Origin: Gammaproteobacteria bacterium
GTDB taxonomy: Bacteria; Pseudomonadota; Gammaproteobacteria; SZUA-229
Direction: 5' to 3'
Assembly (NCBI GenBank): GCA_029881795.1
Contig: JAOULX010000001.1
Coordinates: 310,001 to 374,000 of the forward strand
Length of the DNA stretch: 64,000 nucleotides
In this document: one piece after another, positions 21,382-32,375 of the stretch
Position numbering within the stretch: the stretch's first letter is position 1
Layout: every line of letters begins with the position of its first letter
Made by a program: the position numbers and the translations under genes
The notes under the pieces: model-generated
What the model saw: the letters and a program-made list of their open reading frames with translations, nothing else
What the model was told of the DNA's origin: nothing
Databases searched by the model: none

Positions 21382-22002
21382 TCATTTTTTTCTGTTGTCT
21401 GAAACCACATCCAGAGTATGCGGAGTGTACCTCGCATGGCTGGTTTTTGCGAAAAATTCAGGCAGGTCCAGAATATAACTGCTATCAGGCAGCTGCAGAT
21501 TAAAATCCCAGTATTGCTGTAATGTAATCGCTTTAGCGTTGTTTGCTGGCTGAATAGCAGGATAGTGAGGAAACGCGGTGGCATCAATATGTGACAGCAT
21601 ATGGGAGCGATCGGAACTAAAGTGCTGATGATATTCTGAAGCCGGTATTAAACGAAACAGTGGTGAGTATGACGCGGCTTCGGCTATGAGCGGTGGAAAA
21701 CTCAGTCGAAAATAATGGCTGGCCGGGCAGGGAAAGTGAGCCAGCGTTTCAAAATCATAAATAAAAAAATCAGTCGCTGTAGTGTGCAATAAAACAACAT
21801 GGTAATCCCAGATAAGAGGCTGATGCAATGAGCCTCTCTGCTGATTAAAAACAGCGACCTGTCTGCTCTGGTTACTGATAAAAACGACGTCCAGTTCAGT
21901 AGCCGGTACAGCCTGGCTAAGTAATAAATCAACCAGCTTCCAGATATTTTCCTCACAAAATTGTTTTGTGTAAACACAATCAGTTTTGTCTGGTGCTGGC
22001 AT
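21382..22002 (-). CDS. Protein N-terminal glutamine amidohydrolase (NTAQ1 / Nt_Gln_amidase family)
   Basis: A 206-aa protein that closely resembles eukaryotic NTAQ1, which deamidates N-terminal Gln to Glu in the arginine N-degron pathway. Recognisable blocks in order are CVYTKQFCEENIWKL, VVFISNQSRQV, LIWDYHVVLLH, FFIYDFETLAHFPCP, and HFSSDRSHM. The catalytic triad known for human NTAQ1 (Cys28, His81, Asp97) maps to Cys16, His68 and Asp83, all conserved. The length equals the human protein (205 aa). The start codon overlaps the HopJ-like stop by one base (TAATG), so the two are translationally coupled. The bacterial substrate is unknown. Confidence 0.88.
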   Translation of the reverse strand: MPAPDKTDCVYTKQFCEENIWKLVDLLLSQAVPATELDVVFISNQSRQVAVFNQQRGSLHQPLIWDYHVVLLHTTATDFFIYDFETLAHFPCPASHYFRLSFPPLIAEAASYSPLFRLIPASEYHQHFSSDRSHMLSHIDATAFPHYPAIQPANNAKAITLQQYWDFNLQLPDSSYILDLPEFFAKTSHARYTPHTLDVVSDNRKK

Positions 22003-22361
22003 TATTTTTTTATTAACGCGGTCTCGTCAAATTTTACGCCAGTCCAGCCATGCTGCATAAAATTGCGAATATTGGCGTGATCTGAACCCAGCGAGTTCTG
22101 TAAAACATCGTGCCGGTAATAGTCACCAAAACAATGCAGAGTCTGCTGTTCTGTCAGCTGGTTGATCTCAGCAAATGCAAAGATCTTGCAGGAGCCTTCA
22201 TTAGTACCGGCTTCATTGATCGCCATATTGCTGCCGAGGCCATTGGTAAAACGGCTCGGCGTGTAATTATAGTCAGACTCGATGGCTTCAATAACCTGAT
22301 TGAAGCTGACACTTTCCGCGGAGCTGGCGAGTTGTTGTAATAGTTGTTCGGTCTTTGTCAT
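22002..22361 (-). CDS. HopJ family protein
   Basis: A 119-aa protein matching the HopJ type III effector family in name. Diagnostic stretches are FNQVIEAIESDYNYTPSRF, NEAGTNEGSCKIFAFA, and HCFGDYYRHDVL, with NIRNFMQHGW near the end. The family was named from a Pseudomonas syringae effector screen, but it occurs widely in free-living marine bacteria and algae without type III secretion, so it is most likely a cytoplasmic protein of unknown role. It sits 6 bp after hemF and directly before the N-terminal glutamine amidase gene. Confidence 0.88.
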   Translation of the reverse strand: MTKTEQLLQQLASSAESVSFNQVIEAIESDYNYTPSRFTNGLGSNMAINEAGTNEGSCKIFAFAEINQLTEQQTLHCFGDYYRHDVLQNSLGSDHANIRNFMQHGWTGVKFDETALIKK

Positions 22362-22367
22362 AGTGAT

Positions 22368-23853
<1,486 letters not shown>

Positions 23854-23854
<1 letters not shown>

Positions 23855-26349
23855 TATTGACTGTCGGTTTTTTTCTTGGTTGTCTTTTTCTTAGTAGTGG
23901 CTTTCTTTTTTGTTGTTGTTTTCTTTTTAGCCGTGCTCTTCTTTTTCGTGGTTGTTTTTTTCTTGGCAGTGGATTTCTTTTTAGTCACAGTCTTTTTCTT
24001 CGTGACTTTTTTCTTTGCGGCGGCTTTTTTCTTGAGTTTCTTCTTGCCCTTGCGTTCTGGTGCAGCGGCTAATAATTCCTCGCATTCTTTCAGGGTCAGT
24101 GATTTAGGTTCGCGATCTTTAGGGATCTTGGCATTCTTTTCACCGTTGGTGATATACGGGCCAAATCTGCCGTTAAGAACTTCTATATCAGTGCCTTCAA
24201 AAGAATTGATGTATTTGTTAGCTTCGAATTCTTTCTTTTCTTTTACCAGAACCAGTGCATCTTCAAGTCCGATATTATAGGCGTCGATGCCACGGTCCTG
24301 ATATTCTTTGCGAATCGAGACAAAGGTATTGTTGAATTTTACGTACGGGCCAAAACGTCCTACGTTGGCAGAGACTTCCTCGCCATCTGCTGTTTGTCCG
24401 AGAATTCTCGGGAATACAAACAGTTCTTCGTAGTTGCTCATGTCAATCTGGTTCATTTTTTGACCAGGCTTGAGGCTGGCAAAGGCCGGTTTTTCTTCGT
24501 CATCCTTATCGCCGATCTGCACAAACGGGCCATAAGGTCCCATTCGTACGGTGATAGGTTTGCCGGTTTTTGAATCAGTGCCGATCAGGCGTGACTGAGC
24601 AACATCGGCACGGCTGACATTTTCTTCGATATGATCAACCTGTTGCTTAAACGGGGTCCAGAAGTTTTGCATTAACGGAACCCAGTCTTCTTCACCACGA
24701 GAGACTGCGTCGAGTTCGTCTTCTAATTCGGCAGTAAAACTGTAATCGACATATTTGGTGAAATGTTCTGTCAGAAAACCGTTAACAATGCGACCGATAT
24801 CGGTTGGGGTAAAACGCCGGTTTTCCAGCTCTGCATAATTTCTGTTTTGCAGTGTTGAGATAATTGATGCGTAGGTTGAAGGCCGGCCTATGCCGTATTC
24901 TTCAAGTGTTTTTACCAGACTGGCTTCTGAAAAACGCGGTGGTGGTTCAGTAAAATGCTGTTCGGTGAGGATATCAATGAGTTTAATTTTCTCGCCTTGT
25001 TCCAATGGCGGCAGCAGTTTTTCATTGTCTTCATTATTGCTGTCATCGGTATCTTCGAGATACAGCGCCATGAAGCCGGCGTGTTTAATAGTCGAGCCGT
25101 TAGCGCGAAAACGGTAGCGATCCGAGCCACAGTCCAAATCAACTGCTACCGTGTCCATGGTGGCGTGAATCATCTGGCAGGCCATGGTGCGTTTCCAGAT
25201 CAGTTCATAGAGTTTGTACTGGTCCGGTTTTAAATGTGATTTGATCTCTTCTGGCAGGTGGTTGACGGAAGTCGGGCGGATAGCTTCATGCGCTTCCTGC
25301 GCGTTTTTAGATTTGGTTTTAAAGGTGCGCACTTCATCGGGCAGATTGTCTTTGCCGTATTTGCTTTCTATTAATGCCCGCAGCTCTTCTATCGCTTCCT
25401 GCGCCAGGTGTACCGCATCGGTACGCATATAGGTAATTAAACCAACGGTTTCACCACCGATGTCGATCCCTTCATAAAGCTGCTGTGCTGTACGCATGGT
25501 ACGTTGCGCTGAAAAGCGCAGTTTTCTGGCGGCTTCCTGTTGCAAGGTCGAGGTTGTAAAAGGAGGTGCAGGGTTGCGTTTGCGCTGTTTCTTTTCAACT
25601 TTTGCAACGCTCAGATTGCCGTTTGCCGCATCCAGCATGGTTTGCTTTGCAGCAACACTGTCTTTTTCGTTATTAAAGGTAAATTGCTTGACCTTTTCAT
25701 TGTCGAAAACCGTGAGCTTTGCTGAAATAGCTTTTGCATCTTTTTCTGTCTGCGCATCAATGCTCCAATATTCCTGAGGCTCAAAGGCTTCGATTTCTTC
25801 CTCGCGCTCAACCAATAAACGCAAGGCCGGACTTTGTACACGGCCGGCAGATAAACCACGCTGAACTTTTTTCCACAGTAGTGGTGACAGATTAAAACCG
25901 ACAAGATAATCCAGACCGCGCCGAGCCTGCTGAGCATTCACCATGCTCATATCAAGTTCGCGTGGATTGGCGACTGCATGTTGCAGGGCGCGCTTTGTCA
26001 CTTCGTTAAAAACAACACGATGGACGGTTTTGTTTTCAAGTAAACCCTGTTCGTTTAATAGTTCGTACAGGTGCCAGGATATGGCTTCTCCCTCGCGGTC
26101 CTGATCGGTTGCGAGATAGAGGGTGTCGGCTTTCTTAAGGGCTTTTTTTATCGCGTCGACGTGTTTTTCGTTTTTTTCGATAACCTGATATTTCATTTTG
26201 AAATCATTATCGGTTTCGATTGCGCCTTCTTTCGGGATTAAATCGCGCAGGTGTCCGTACGATGCAAGGATTTGAAAGTCATTGCCCAAGTATTTTTTTA
26301 TGGTTTTTGATTTTGCAGGTGACTCTACAATAACCAGATTGGTGCTCAT
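23854..26349 (-). CDS. topA: DNA topoisomerase I with lysine-rich C-terminal tail
   Basis: TopA relaxes negative supercoils. It is 831 aa. The Toprim domain (residues 1-115) starts VIVESPAKSKTIKKYLG and has the DQDREGEAI motif. The catalytic Tyr lies in GLITYMRTDAV. The C-terminal region has no four-cysteine zinc fingers; instead it has repeats with the GRFGPYV/GPYGPFV signature (Toprim C-terminal repeats, about residues 590-750). Residues 765-831 are a Lys/Thr/Ala tail like histone H1. The gene follows smg-dprA on the same strand and its stop overlaps the tsaC start. Confidence 0.97.
23857..24057 (-). repeat. Repetitive sequence encoding the Lys-rich TopA tail
   Basis: The last ~67 codons of topA are a degenerate tandem array. 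The 12-residue unit KKKSTAKKKTTT occurs twice in a row, flanked by shorter KKK-TT units, so the DNA has a 36-bp period and strongly biased A/G (sense strand) composition. Such arrays can change length by slippage. Confidence 0.85.
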
Positions 26350-26384
26350 ATATTTATTTTTTTCGTTGATGTTTAATGTGATTG

Positions 26385-26867
26385 TTAATGGATATAATCC
26401 AGACCCTGATCAAACACAAGGCTTTCCATCCAGGCGTAGGCATTCTCTTCACCAGGGTGGTTAAACAGCACGATCATAACGATCCATTTTAATTGTTCAA
26501 TATCAACCTGGGTGTCGAGTGCTAATACTCGGTCGAGCACCAGCTCACGGGTTAACGGTGTCAATATGCCGGTTTGCTCAAGATGCAGTAAGAAGCCGAT
26601 ACCTTCCTGATCGAGCAGTGACATTTCTTCCTGGCTGATGACCCGCATCGCTGTCGATGTGAGAGGGGTAAGCTCGGCAATATCCTGCAACTCGGCCAGA
26701 TCTTCAAGCCAGTCAAAGGCTTTGTTGATAGCCATTTGTGGAAAACCCAGTTCCTCAAGACGAATTTCTGCCAGATCGCGGGCCGATTCGTGGGCTTGTT
26801 CTTCGATGTCATCCCCAATGTAGTGTTCGAACAGGAACATAAGGACATCAACAACATTTTGTTTCAT
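26385..26867 (-). CDS. smg: Smg family protein (DUF494)
   Basis: A 160-aa acidic protein of the Smg/DUF494 family, recognised by MKQNVVDVLMFLFEHYI at the start and the GFPQMAINKAFDWLEDL segment. The family sits next to dprA in many gammaproteobacteria and its biochemical function is unknown. ATG 26867 is chosen because it lies 4 bp after the dprA stop; a longer frame to 26924 would overlap dprA. topA follows 35 bp downstream. Confidence 0.94.
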   Translation of the reverse strand: MKQNVVDVLMFLFEHYIGDDIEEQAHESARDLAEIRLEELGFPQMAINKAFDWLEDLAELQDIAELTPLTSTAMRVISQEEMSLLDQEGIGFLLHLEQTGILTPLTRELVLDRVLALDTQVDIEQLKWIVMIVLFNHPGEENAYAWMESLVFDQGLDYIH

Positions 26868-26871
26868 TCGT

Positions 26872-27978
26872 TTAATCTCTCTTGCCAAGCCGGGTATATA
26901 AGCCGTTGCTGGCAACAATATCACCTTGTAGTTCCAGTATTAACAGCATGGAAGCAATATTTGCTGCGCTAAACCCCGTACACACTGAAATACTGTCGAT
27001 ATCGATGGGATCGTAACCCATGCAGCCTAATAATTTCTGGTACTCTGGATCGGGGTCTTTAGTCGGGTTTGCCCGATTTTCGCCTGTAGTATCACCCGAA
27101 GTGTTATCTTTTACCAGTATTTGCAATTCTTCTAACACGTCATCGGCTGTTTCAACCAGCTTTGCACCTTGTTTTATCAGGGCGTGACAGCCTTTTATTG
27201 CCGGGTTGTGAATAGAGCCGGGAATAGCGAAGACCTCTTTGTTTTGCTCAATCGCATGTCGCGCGGTTATCAGTGTGCCGCTTTTAATGGCTGCCTCGAC
27301 CACCAGAACACCGAGGCTGAGGCCGCTGATGATACGGTTTCGTAGCGGGAACAGACCGGCATGCGGGGCGGTGCCCAGTGGTTGCTCTGAGATTAATGCG
27401 CCCTGTTCGCAAATCTGATGAGCCAGCTGTCGATGCTCTGCCGGATACACGCGGTCCAGACCGGTGGCCACCACCGCAATAGTGCCGGCAATACCTTTGA
27501 GAGCGCCACGATGACTGGCGGCATCTATCCCGCGGGCAAGTCCACTGGTTATGGTCAGGCCATTGGCAGAGAGGTGTTGCGCAAAGGCTTCGGCCGTTTT
27601 TTCACCGCCAGCACTGGGGGAGCGGCTGCCGACCATGGCCAGCTGTGGTTGGTAGAGATAATCAATGTCGCCATTAACAAACAATACTTTGGGTGGGTTG
27701 CTTATGTTTTTTAACTGCGCCGGATAGCGCTCGTCAGTTATCGGCAAGACGTGATGATGATCTTGCTGTGCCCACTCAAGCATGGCATTAATTTTTTCAG
27801 GTTCGGCAGAGTTGAGCTGAGAAATCTGGTGCGCGGTAAACTTCAGTTCTTTTAAAGAGGATTCGCCGGCATGAATAAGCTGACTTAAAGTCGAGCAAGC
27901 CTGCAGAGCGGATAAGAGTTTGTCTGAACTTAAACCGCCCATTAATGAAATCGTTAACCAGTCTTTTAAATCATCCAT
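26872..27978 (-). CDS. dprA: DNA-processing protein DprA
   Basis: DprA loads RecA onto incoming single-stranded DNA during natural transformation. The 368-aa protein has an N-terminal helical/SAM-like region, the Rossmann-fold core (MVGSRSPSAGG, SGLARGIDAASHRGAL, VVATGLDRVYP, FPLRNRIISGLS) and a C-terminal winged-helix-like domain at about residues 305-365. With comF this suggests competence for transformation. It diverges in position from def and is preceded on the minus strand by the LysM gene. Confidence 0.96.
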   Translation of the reverse strand: MDDLKDWLTISLMGGLSSDKLLSALQACSTLSQLIHAGESSLKELKFTAHQISQLNSAEPEKINAMLEWAQQDHHHVLPITDERYPAQLKNISNPPKVLFVNGDIDYLYQPQLAMVGSRSPSAGGEKTAEAFAQHLSANGLTITSGLARGIDAASHRGALKGIAGTIAVVATGLDRVYPAEHRQLAHQICEQGALISEQPLGTAPHAGLFPLRNRIISGLSLGVLVVEAAIKSGTLITARHAIEQNKEVFAIPGSIHNPAIKGCHALIKQGAKLVETADDVLEELQILVKDNTSGDTTGENRANPTKDPDPEYQKLLGCMGYDPIDIDSISVCTGFSAANIASMLLILELQGDIVASNGLYTRLGKRD

Positions 27979-28011
27979 GAGGCAGTTTAGTCAGAATCTC
28001 GGACCTCGTGT

Positions 28012-28036
28012 CCGACAGACTATTGATCTCTGTCGG
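28012..28036 (-). other. Inverted repeat between the LysM gene and dprA
   Basis: CCGACAG and CTGTCGG (7-bp arms, 11-base loop) lie in the 64-bp gap after the LysM stop codon. No T-run follows on either strand, so it is a weak terminator candidate or an mRNA structure. Confidence 0.3.
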
Positions 28037-28042
28037 TTGGTT

Positions 28043-29371
28043 TTACTTATAAGGTGTGCGAACCACATCGTTGCGTTTAATAACCCGTGAGGCTTCGAGA
28101 ATCAGGCCATAGCTGACACGATCAAAGGTTTTAAATAGCATGATCATGCCGCTGCGTTCATTCGGCAGTTTGACTTTAACCTTGCCTTCCTGGCGTTCAA
28201 AACGATTGCGTATGGTTTCGCCCTGCGTATAGGTCGACAATATATTGCCGACCGCGACGCCGTTGCGCTTACCCAGATTAATAACGGCTATCTGGTATTG
28301 TGCGATGCTGGAGATGGCGTCAAACAGTGAAATAATCTGACCTTCTACCTGCTCCTCGGGTGGTTTCGGGAAAAACAGGTTATTTAATTCAGAATGGTCG
28401 GTTGCCAGCAAGCGGTCGCCGACAATGATTTCCCGCGAGGCTTTTATGATGCGACCACTGGCCGGGCTATCGTATTTTGAAATACTGGCTTCACCGGCAT
28501 AGATGACTTCGTAGCCAAGTATGCTGCCCGATGCGGGATCAACTAATTCAGAGCCTTTGCGGTATATATTGTATCGCAGGTTTTCTCGGTCGAGCTCGCC
28601 CTGAATATAAATGCGGTTGCCCTGGCTGAGAATCAGGTGTTTGTCATCACTGCCAATAATATAGGGTGCATCCTGCCATTGCTCGAGAGTAACGACCTGA
28701 GGTTTGGTGGTGAACTGTTCAATGGCATCATTGGGGATGGTTTTGATGCTTTCTTTTAAGTCGGTACTGCGGATTCGCGGTGAGAGTTTGATTTGTTTTA
28801 GCGGACCTTCTTTATGAACACGCTCAAAACTATTGGTTTCGGTTTGTTTATCGCTTTGCGTATTGACGGCAGCGCTGCTGTTGACGACCTGTCCATCGCG
28901 AGAAACCTGGAAAACAGGCTGGCCATTAAGGTAAATTAAACTGATAATATCACCAGGAAATATCAGATGAGGGTTATTTATCTGCGGGTTTTTGGCCCAC
29001 AGCTCGGGCCAGTACCAGGGATCGTTTAGAAAGTAGCCGGCAATACCCCATAATGTGTCGCCTGATTTAACAAGGTATTCGCGTGGCGTTGCTTCGCGGA
29101 TATTGGCAACGACTTCAGGCGTTAGTGTGGCAGTGGTTTCCTCGGTATCGCTGGTGGCAGCGGCGTCTTCTGAGATTGGGGCCGTGCTTTCAGATTCGGA
29201 TTCAGGCAGACCGACAATGATCGGTTGCGAGTCTTCTGCTTGCAGGCTGGAATCAGTGATGGCCGTGTCATCGGCACGGGCTAGCTGGCTTGAGCAGATC
29301 GATATTGACAGCAGCGAACAGATTGCCAGGATGAGTAGCGGATTATTTAGTATTTTTTGTTGAATCCCCAA
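28043..29371 (-). CDS. Secreted LysM-domain protein
   Basis: A 442-aa exported protein with a hydrophobic signal segment at about residues 10-30, a low-complexity acidic Ser/Thr/Glu region, and one LysM domain at about 95-150 (REYLVKSGDTLWGIAGYFL ... NPHLIFPGDIISLIY). The remaining 290 residues are a beta-rich domain of unknown function. LysM binds peptidoglycan, so a periplasmic role is likely. The start is TTG at 29371, supported by GAGGAT nine bases upstream. Divergent placement from def-fmt-rsmB next to dprA is the conserved gammaproteobacterial order. Confidence 0.85.
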   Translation of the reverse strand: MGIQQKILNNPLLILAICSLLSISICSSQLARADDTAITDSSLQAEDSQPIIVGLPESESESTAPISEDAAATSDTEETTATLTPEVVANIREATPREYLVKSGDTLWGIAGYFLNDPWYWPELWAKNPQINNPHLIFPGDIISLIYLNGQPVFQVSRDGQVVNSSAAVNTQSDKQTETNSFERVHKEGPLKQIKLSPRIRSTDLKESIKTIPNDAIEQFTTKPQVVTLEQWQDAPYIIGSDDKHLILSQGNRIYIQGELDRENLRYNIYRKGSELVDPASGSILGYEVIYAGEASISKYDSPASGRIIKASREIIVGDRLLATDHSELNNLFFPKPPEEQVEGQIISLFDAISSIAQYQIAVINLGKRNGVAVGNILSTYTQGETIRNRFERQEGKVKVKLPNERSGMIMLFKTFDRVSYGLILEASRVIKRNDVVRTPYK

Positions 29372-29480
29372 GCTGATATCCTCATCATAATTCCGTGGTT
29401 TTCCAGAGTTTAGCTGATAAACTTAAGGTATTAAAGTAGGTTTAGGCTTTTAGTTGATAATTTTTAAGGTGTAGGTAGAG

Positions 29481-29987
29481 ATGGCGATACTTCCCATTTT
29501 AGAGTTTCCAGACGACCGATTGCGTACGGTTGCGCGCCCGGTAGAGGTTGTCGATGATCAAATCCGCGCAGTTCTGGATGATATGCTGCAAACCATGTAT
29601 GACGCACCGGGTATTGGTTTGGCAGCTACGCAGGTTAATATTCACCAGCGACTGATCGTAATTGATGTTTCAGAAGAGAAGAATCAGCCGCTTTATTTAG
29701 TTAATCCTGAGATTGTCGGCCTGCAGGGTATCGAAGAGATGGATGAGGGCTGTTTATCGGTGCCGGGTATCTACGAAACGGTGCAGCGCGCAGATCGGAT
29801 CACAATAAAAGCGCTGGGTTACGATGGTAACGTCTTTACGCTGGATGCAGAAGAGCTTCTGGCGGTCTGTATTCAGCATGAAATAGATCACCTGGATGGT
29901 AAATTATTTGTTGATTATTTATCGCCACTAAAGCGCAACCGGATAAAGAAAAAGCTGGAAAAGCAACGCAAACAGGCTGCGAGTTAA
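29481..29987 (+). CDS. def: Peptide deformylase
   Basis: Def removes the formyl group from the N-terminal Met of new proteins. The 168-aa protein has the three metal-site motifs: [17 protein letters not shown] (Cys ligand) and [11 protein letters not shown] (two His ligands and catalytic Glu). It heads the def-fmt-rsmB operon, with fmt 25 bp downstream. Confidence 0.98.
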   Translation: MAILPILEFPDDRLRTVARPVEVVDDQIRAVLDDMLQTMYDAPGIGLAATQVNIHQRLIVIDVSEEKNQPLYLVNPEIVGLQGIEEMDEGCLSVPGIYETVQRADRITIKALGYDGNVFTLDAEELLAVCIQHEIDHLDGKLFVDYLSPLKRNRIKKKLEKQRKQAAS

Positions 29988-30012
29988 GCCTCAACCAAGA
30001 CACTGAATTCCT

Positions 30013-30969
30013 ATGCTAAAAATAATTTATGCCGGTACACCGGATTTTTCTGTTGCTGCGTTACAGGCCCTGATCGACTCTGAACATGAAGTGGTTGCCG
30101 TTTATACACAGCCGGATCGGCCGGCCGGCCGTGGCCGAAAATTAACACCAAGCCCGGTCAAACAGCTGGCGCTGGAAAATGATATTGCTGTTTATCAGCC
30201 GTTAAACTTTAAAGCGCAACAGGATCGACAGCAGCTGATAGATTTAAAGGCCGACTTAATGGTGGTTGCAGCTTATGGCTTAATCTTGCCAGAAGCAATT
30301 TTAGCGGCGCCCCGGCTGGGATGTATCAATATACACGCATCTATTTTGCCCCGCTGGCGCGGTGCAGCACCGATACAAAGGGCGATACTGGCCGGCGATA
30401 AGGAAACCGGTATTACCATTATGCAAATGGATATCGGTCTGGATACCGGCGATATGCTGTCGAAATCGGTGTGTGAGATTAACAACGATATGACAGCTTC
30501 ACAATTACATGACCGGCTGATGGAAATGGGTGGTCGTGCATTAATGGAGATTATGCCTGCGATCGAGAATCAGACACTTGAGCCTGAAAAGCAGGATGAG
30601 GCACTGGTGACCTATGCAGAAAAACTGCAAAAGATAGAAGCCAAAATTAACTGGCAACACAGCGCCGAATTGATAGCGCGTCAGATCAGAGCGTTTAACG
30701 CCTGGCCGGTGTCGCAGACGGTTTATGATAATAAGGTCATGCGAATCTGGCAGGCGCATGTGGTCGATGCCTCAGAGCTGACAGCAAGCAACACAGCACA
30801 GCCAGGGCAGGTTATTGCAGTGCAGAAAAAAGCCTTTTATGTGATGACCGGTGATGGTGTGCTGGCGCTTACAGAAATTCAGATGCCGGGTAAAAAACCG
30901 ATGCCTGCCGCGGCGTTTTTAAATGCTCATGATCCGGCCTCTAAGATACTCGGTCTTGAGGCCGAATAA
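30013..30969 (+). CDS. fmt: Methionyl-tRNA formyltransferase
   Basis: Fmt formylates initiator Met-tRNA using 10-formyl-THF. The 318-aa protein starts with IIYAGTPDFSVAAL. It has the catalytic region CINIHASILPRWRGAAPIQ and the downstream Asp in MDIGLDTGDML. The C-terminal tRNA-binding domain covers about residues 210-318. Its last base overlaps the rsmB ATG (TAATG). Confidence 0.98.
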   Translation: MLKIIYAGTPDFSVAALQALIDSEHEVVAVYTQPDRPAGRGRKLTPSPVKQLALENDIAVYQPLNFKAQQDRQQLIDLKADLMVVAAYGLILPEAILAAPRLGCINIHASILPRWRGAAPIQRAILAGDKETGITIMQMDIGLDTGDMLSKSVCEINNDMTASQLHDRLMEMGGRALMEIMPAIENQTLEPEKQDEALVTYAEKLQKIEAKINWQHSAELIARQIRAFNAWPVSQTVYDNKVMRIWQAHVVDASELTASNTAQPGQVIAVQKKAFYVMTGDGVLALTEIQMPGKKPMPAAAFLNAHDPASKILGLEAE

Positions 30970-32282
30970 TGGCCACTAAGCCTCAGCAAAAAATGGATGC
31001 ACGCTTTATTGCGATCAAAGTTCTTCTCAGAGTGCTGAAAAACGGCGAGTCACTGAGCAGTGCGATACCTAATGAAATCAGTAATCTGGATGAGCGTGAG
31101 CGGCCACTGTTACAGGCACTGGTGTATGGCGTGTTACGCTGGCGCTGGCAACTTGAATCGATTCTTAAAAAATATTTAAAAAAAGCACTGAAAGCCAAAG
31201 ACCTGGATATCAACATCATATTAATGCTGGGTGTGTTTCAGTTACTGTGGTTACGCACCCCCGATTATGCTGCGGTCGATGGGGCGGTCAATAGCTCTCT
31301 TAAAATCAGAAAAAAATGGGCGAAAGCACTGATCAATGCCGTTTTGCGACAGTTGATACGAGAGCGTGACGAGATCAATTATAAAGATACTTTAGAAGCT
31401 GAATTTTCGCACCCACAATGGCTGATCGATAAAATAAAATATGACTGGCCCGAGCAGTGGCAGCAAATTTTAAGTGAGGCTAATCAAGCCGCTCCGATGA
31501 CGCTACGGCTGGATACCCGGCAAATGGAAGTGGCAGATTATAATGAATTATTAAATGAGGTTGAGCTGGATGCAGAGGTGGCAGCCCATGTACCCGGTGC
31601 GCTGATTTTAAAGCAGCCGGCAGATGTGTCTCGGCTGCCGGGTTTTGAGCAGGGTTTGGTGTCTGTGCAGGATGCCGCAGCCCAGTGTGCAGCGCCGTTG
31701 TTGCAGCTTGCGCCTCAGCAGAAAGTGCTGGATGCCTGTGCCGCACCGGGTGGTAAAAGCGCGCATATTCTGCAGACTGAGCCGGCGCTAGAACTCGATG
31801 CGGTGGACATTTCAGAATCACGACTGCAGCGGGTTGCAGAAAACTTGCAGCGATTAGGGCAGCAGGCGAATTTGATCTGCGCCGATATTTCGCAACCGGA
31901 GCAATGGTGGCAAGGTCAGCAATATGACCGAATTTTGTTGGATGCCCCGTGTTCTGCCAGTGGGGTAATTCGTCGTCATCCGGATATTAAGTCATTGCGC
32001 CGCGAGAGTGATATTGCAGAGCTGGTAGCGACGCAGCAACAAATTCTTGATGTACTCTGGCCGATGTTGAAGCCGGGTGGGCTGATGCTATATGCAACCT
32101 GCTCAATTTTTCGGGTCGAAAACGAGCAGCAAATGCAGCATTTTTTACAGCGCATGACGGATGCTGAAGAAATAAAGATAGCAGCCGGTTGGGGCCATGA
32201 ACAAAAAGTCGGCCGGCAGATCTTAAGCGGTGAGCAGCAGATGGATGGTTTTTATTACGCGCTGGTACGAAAGTCTATTTAG
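30969..32282 (+). CDS. rsmB: 16S rRNA (cytosine-967-C5)-methyltransferase
   Basis: RsmB (Sun/Fmu) makes m5C967 in 16S rRNA. It is 437 aa. The N-terminal NusB-like domain spans about residues 1-145, followed by a SAM-dependent methyltransferase domain with DACAAPGGKSAHIL, the DAPCSASGVIRRHPD motif (releasing Cys) and YATCSIF (catalytic Cys). It is the third gene of the def-fmt-rsmB unit. Confidence 0.97.
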   Translation: MATKPQQKMDARFIAIKVLLRVLKNGESLSSAIPNEISNLDERERPLLQALVYGVLRWRWQLESILKKYLKKALKAKDLDINIILMLGVFQLLWLRTPDYAAVDGAVNSSLKIRKKWAKALINAVLRQLIRERDEINYKDTLEAEFSHPQWLIDKIKYDWPEQWQQILSEANQAAPMTLRLDTRQMEVADYNELLNEVELDAEVAAHVPGALILKQPADVSRLPGFEQGLVSVQDAAAQCAAPLLQLAPQQKVLDACAAPGGKSAHILQTEPALELDAVDISESRLQRVAENLQRLGQQANLICADISQPEQWWQGQQYDRILLDAPCSASGVIRRHPDIKSLRRESDIAELVATQQQILDVLWPMLKPGGLMLYATCSIFRVENEQQMQHFLQRMTDAEEIKIAAGWGHEQKVGRQILSGEQQMDGFYYALVRKSI

Positions 32283-32291
32283 TTTTTATCA

Positions 32292-32320
32292 TTTGTTATT
32301 TTTTATAACAAAATATTTTT
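32292..32320 (+). terminator. Probable AT-rich terminator after rsmB
   Basis: TTTGTTAT pairs with ATAACAAA over a loop of T residues, followed by ATATTTTTAT. The stem is weak (mostly A-T), so efficiency is doubtful, but its position between rsmB and mgtC is right. Confidence 0.45.
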
Positions 32321-32375
32321 ATCTGCTGCTATTATTGGCGGCACCGATCACTTTTAAACAGGCAGTTGACTATAC

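Noticed and set aside
22002..22361. HopJ as a type III secreted effector
   Set aside because: No type III secretion genes are present, it sits in a heme-gene run, and the family is widespread in free-living bacteria. The name reflects history only.
23857..24280. Long Phe/Val-rich plus-strand frames opposite the topA tail
   Set aside because: They are the antisense of a Lys-codon array (AAA/AAG gives TTT/CTT), so they are a shadow of topA composition.
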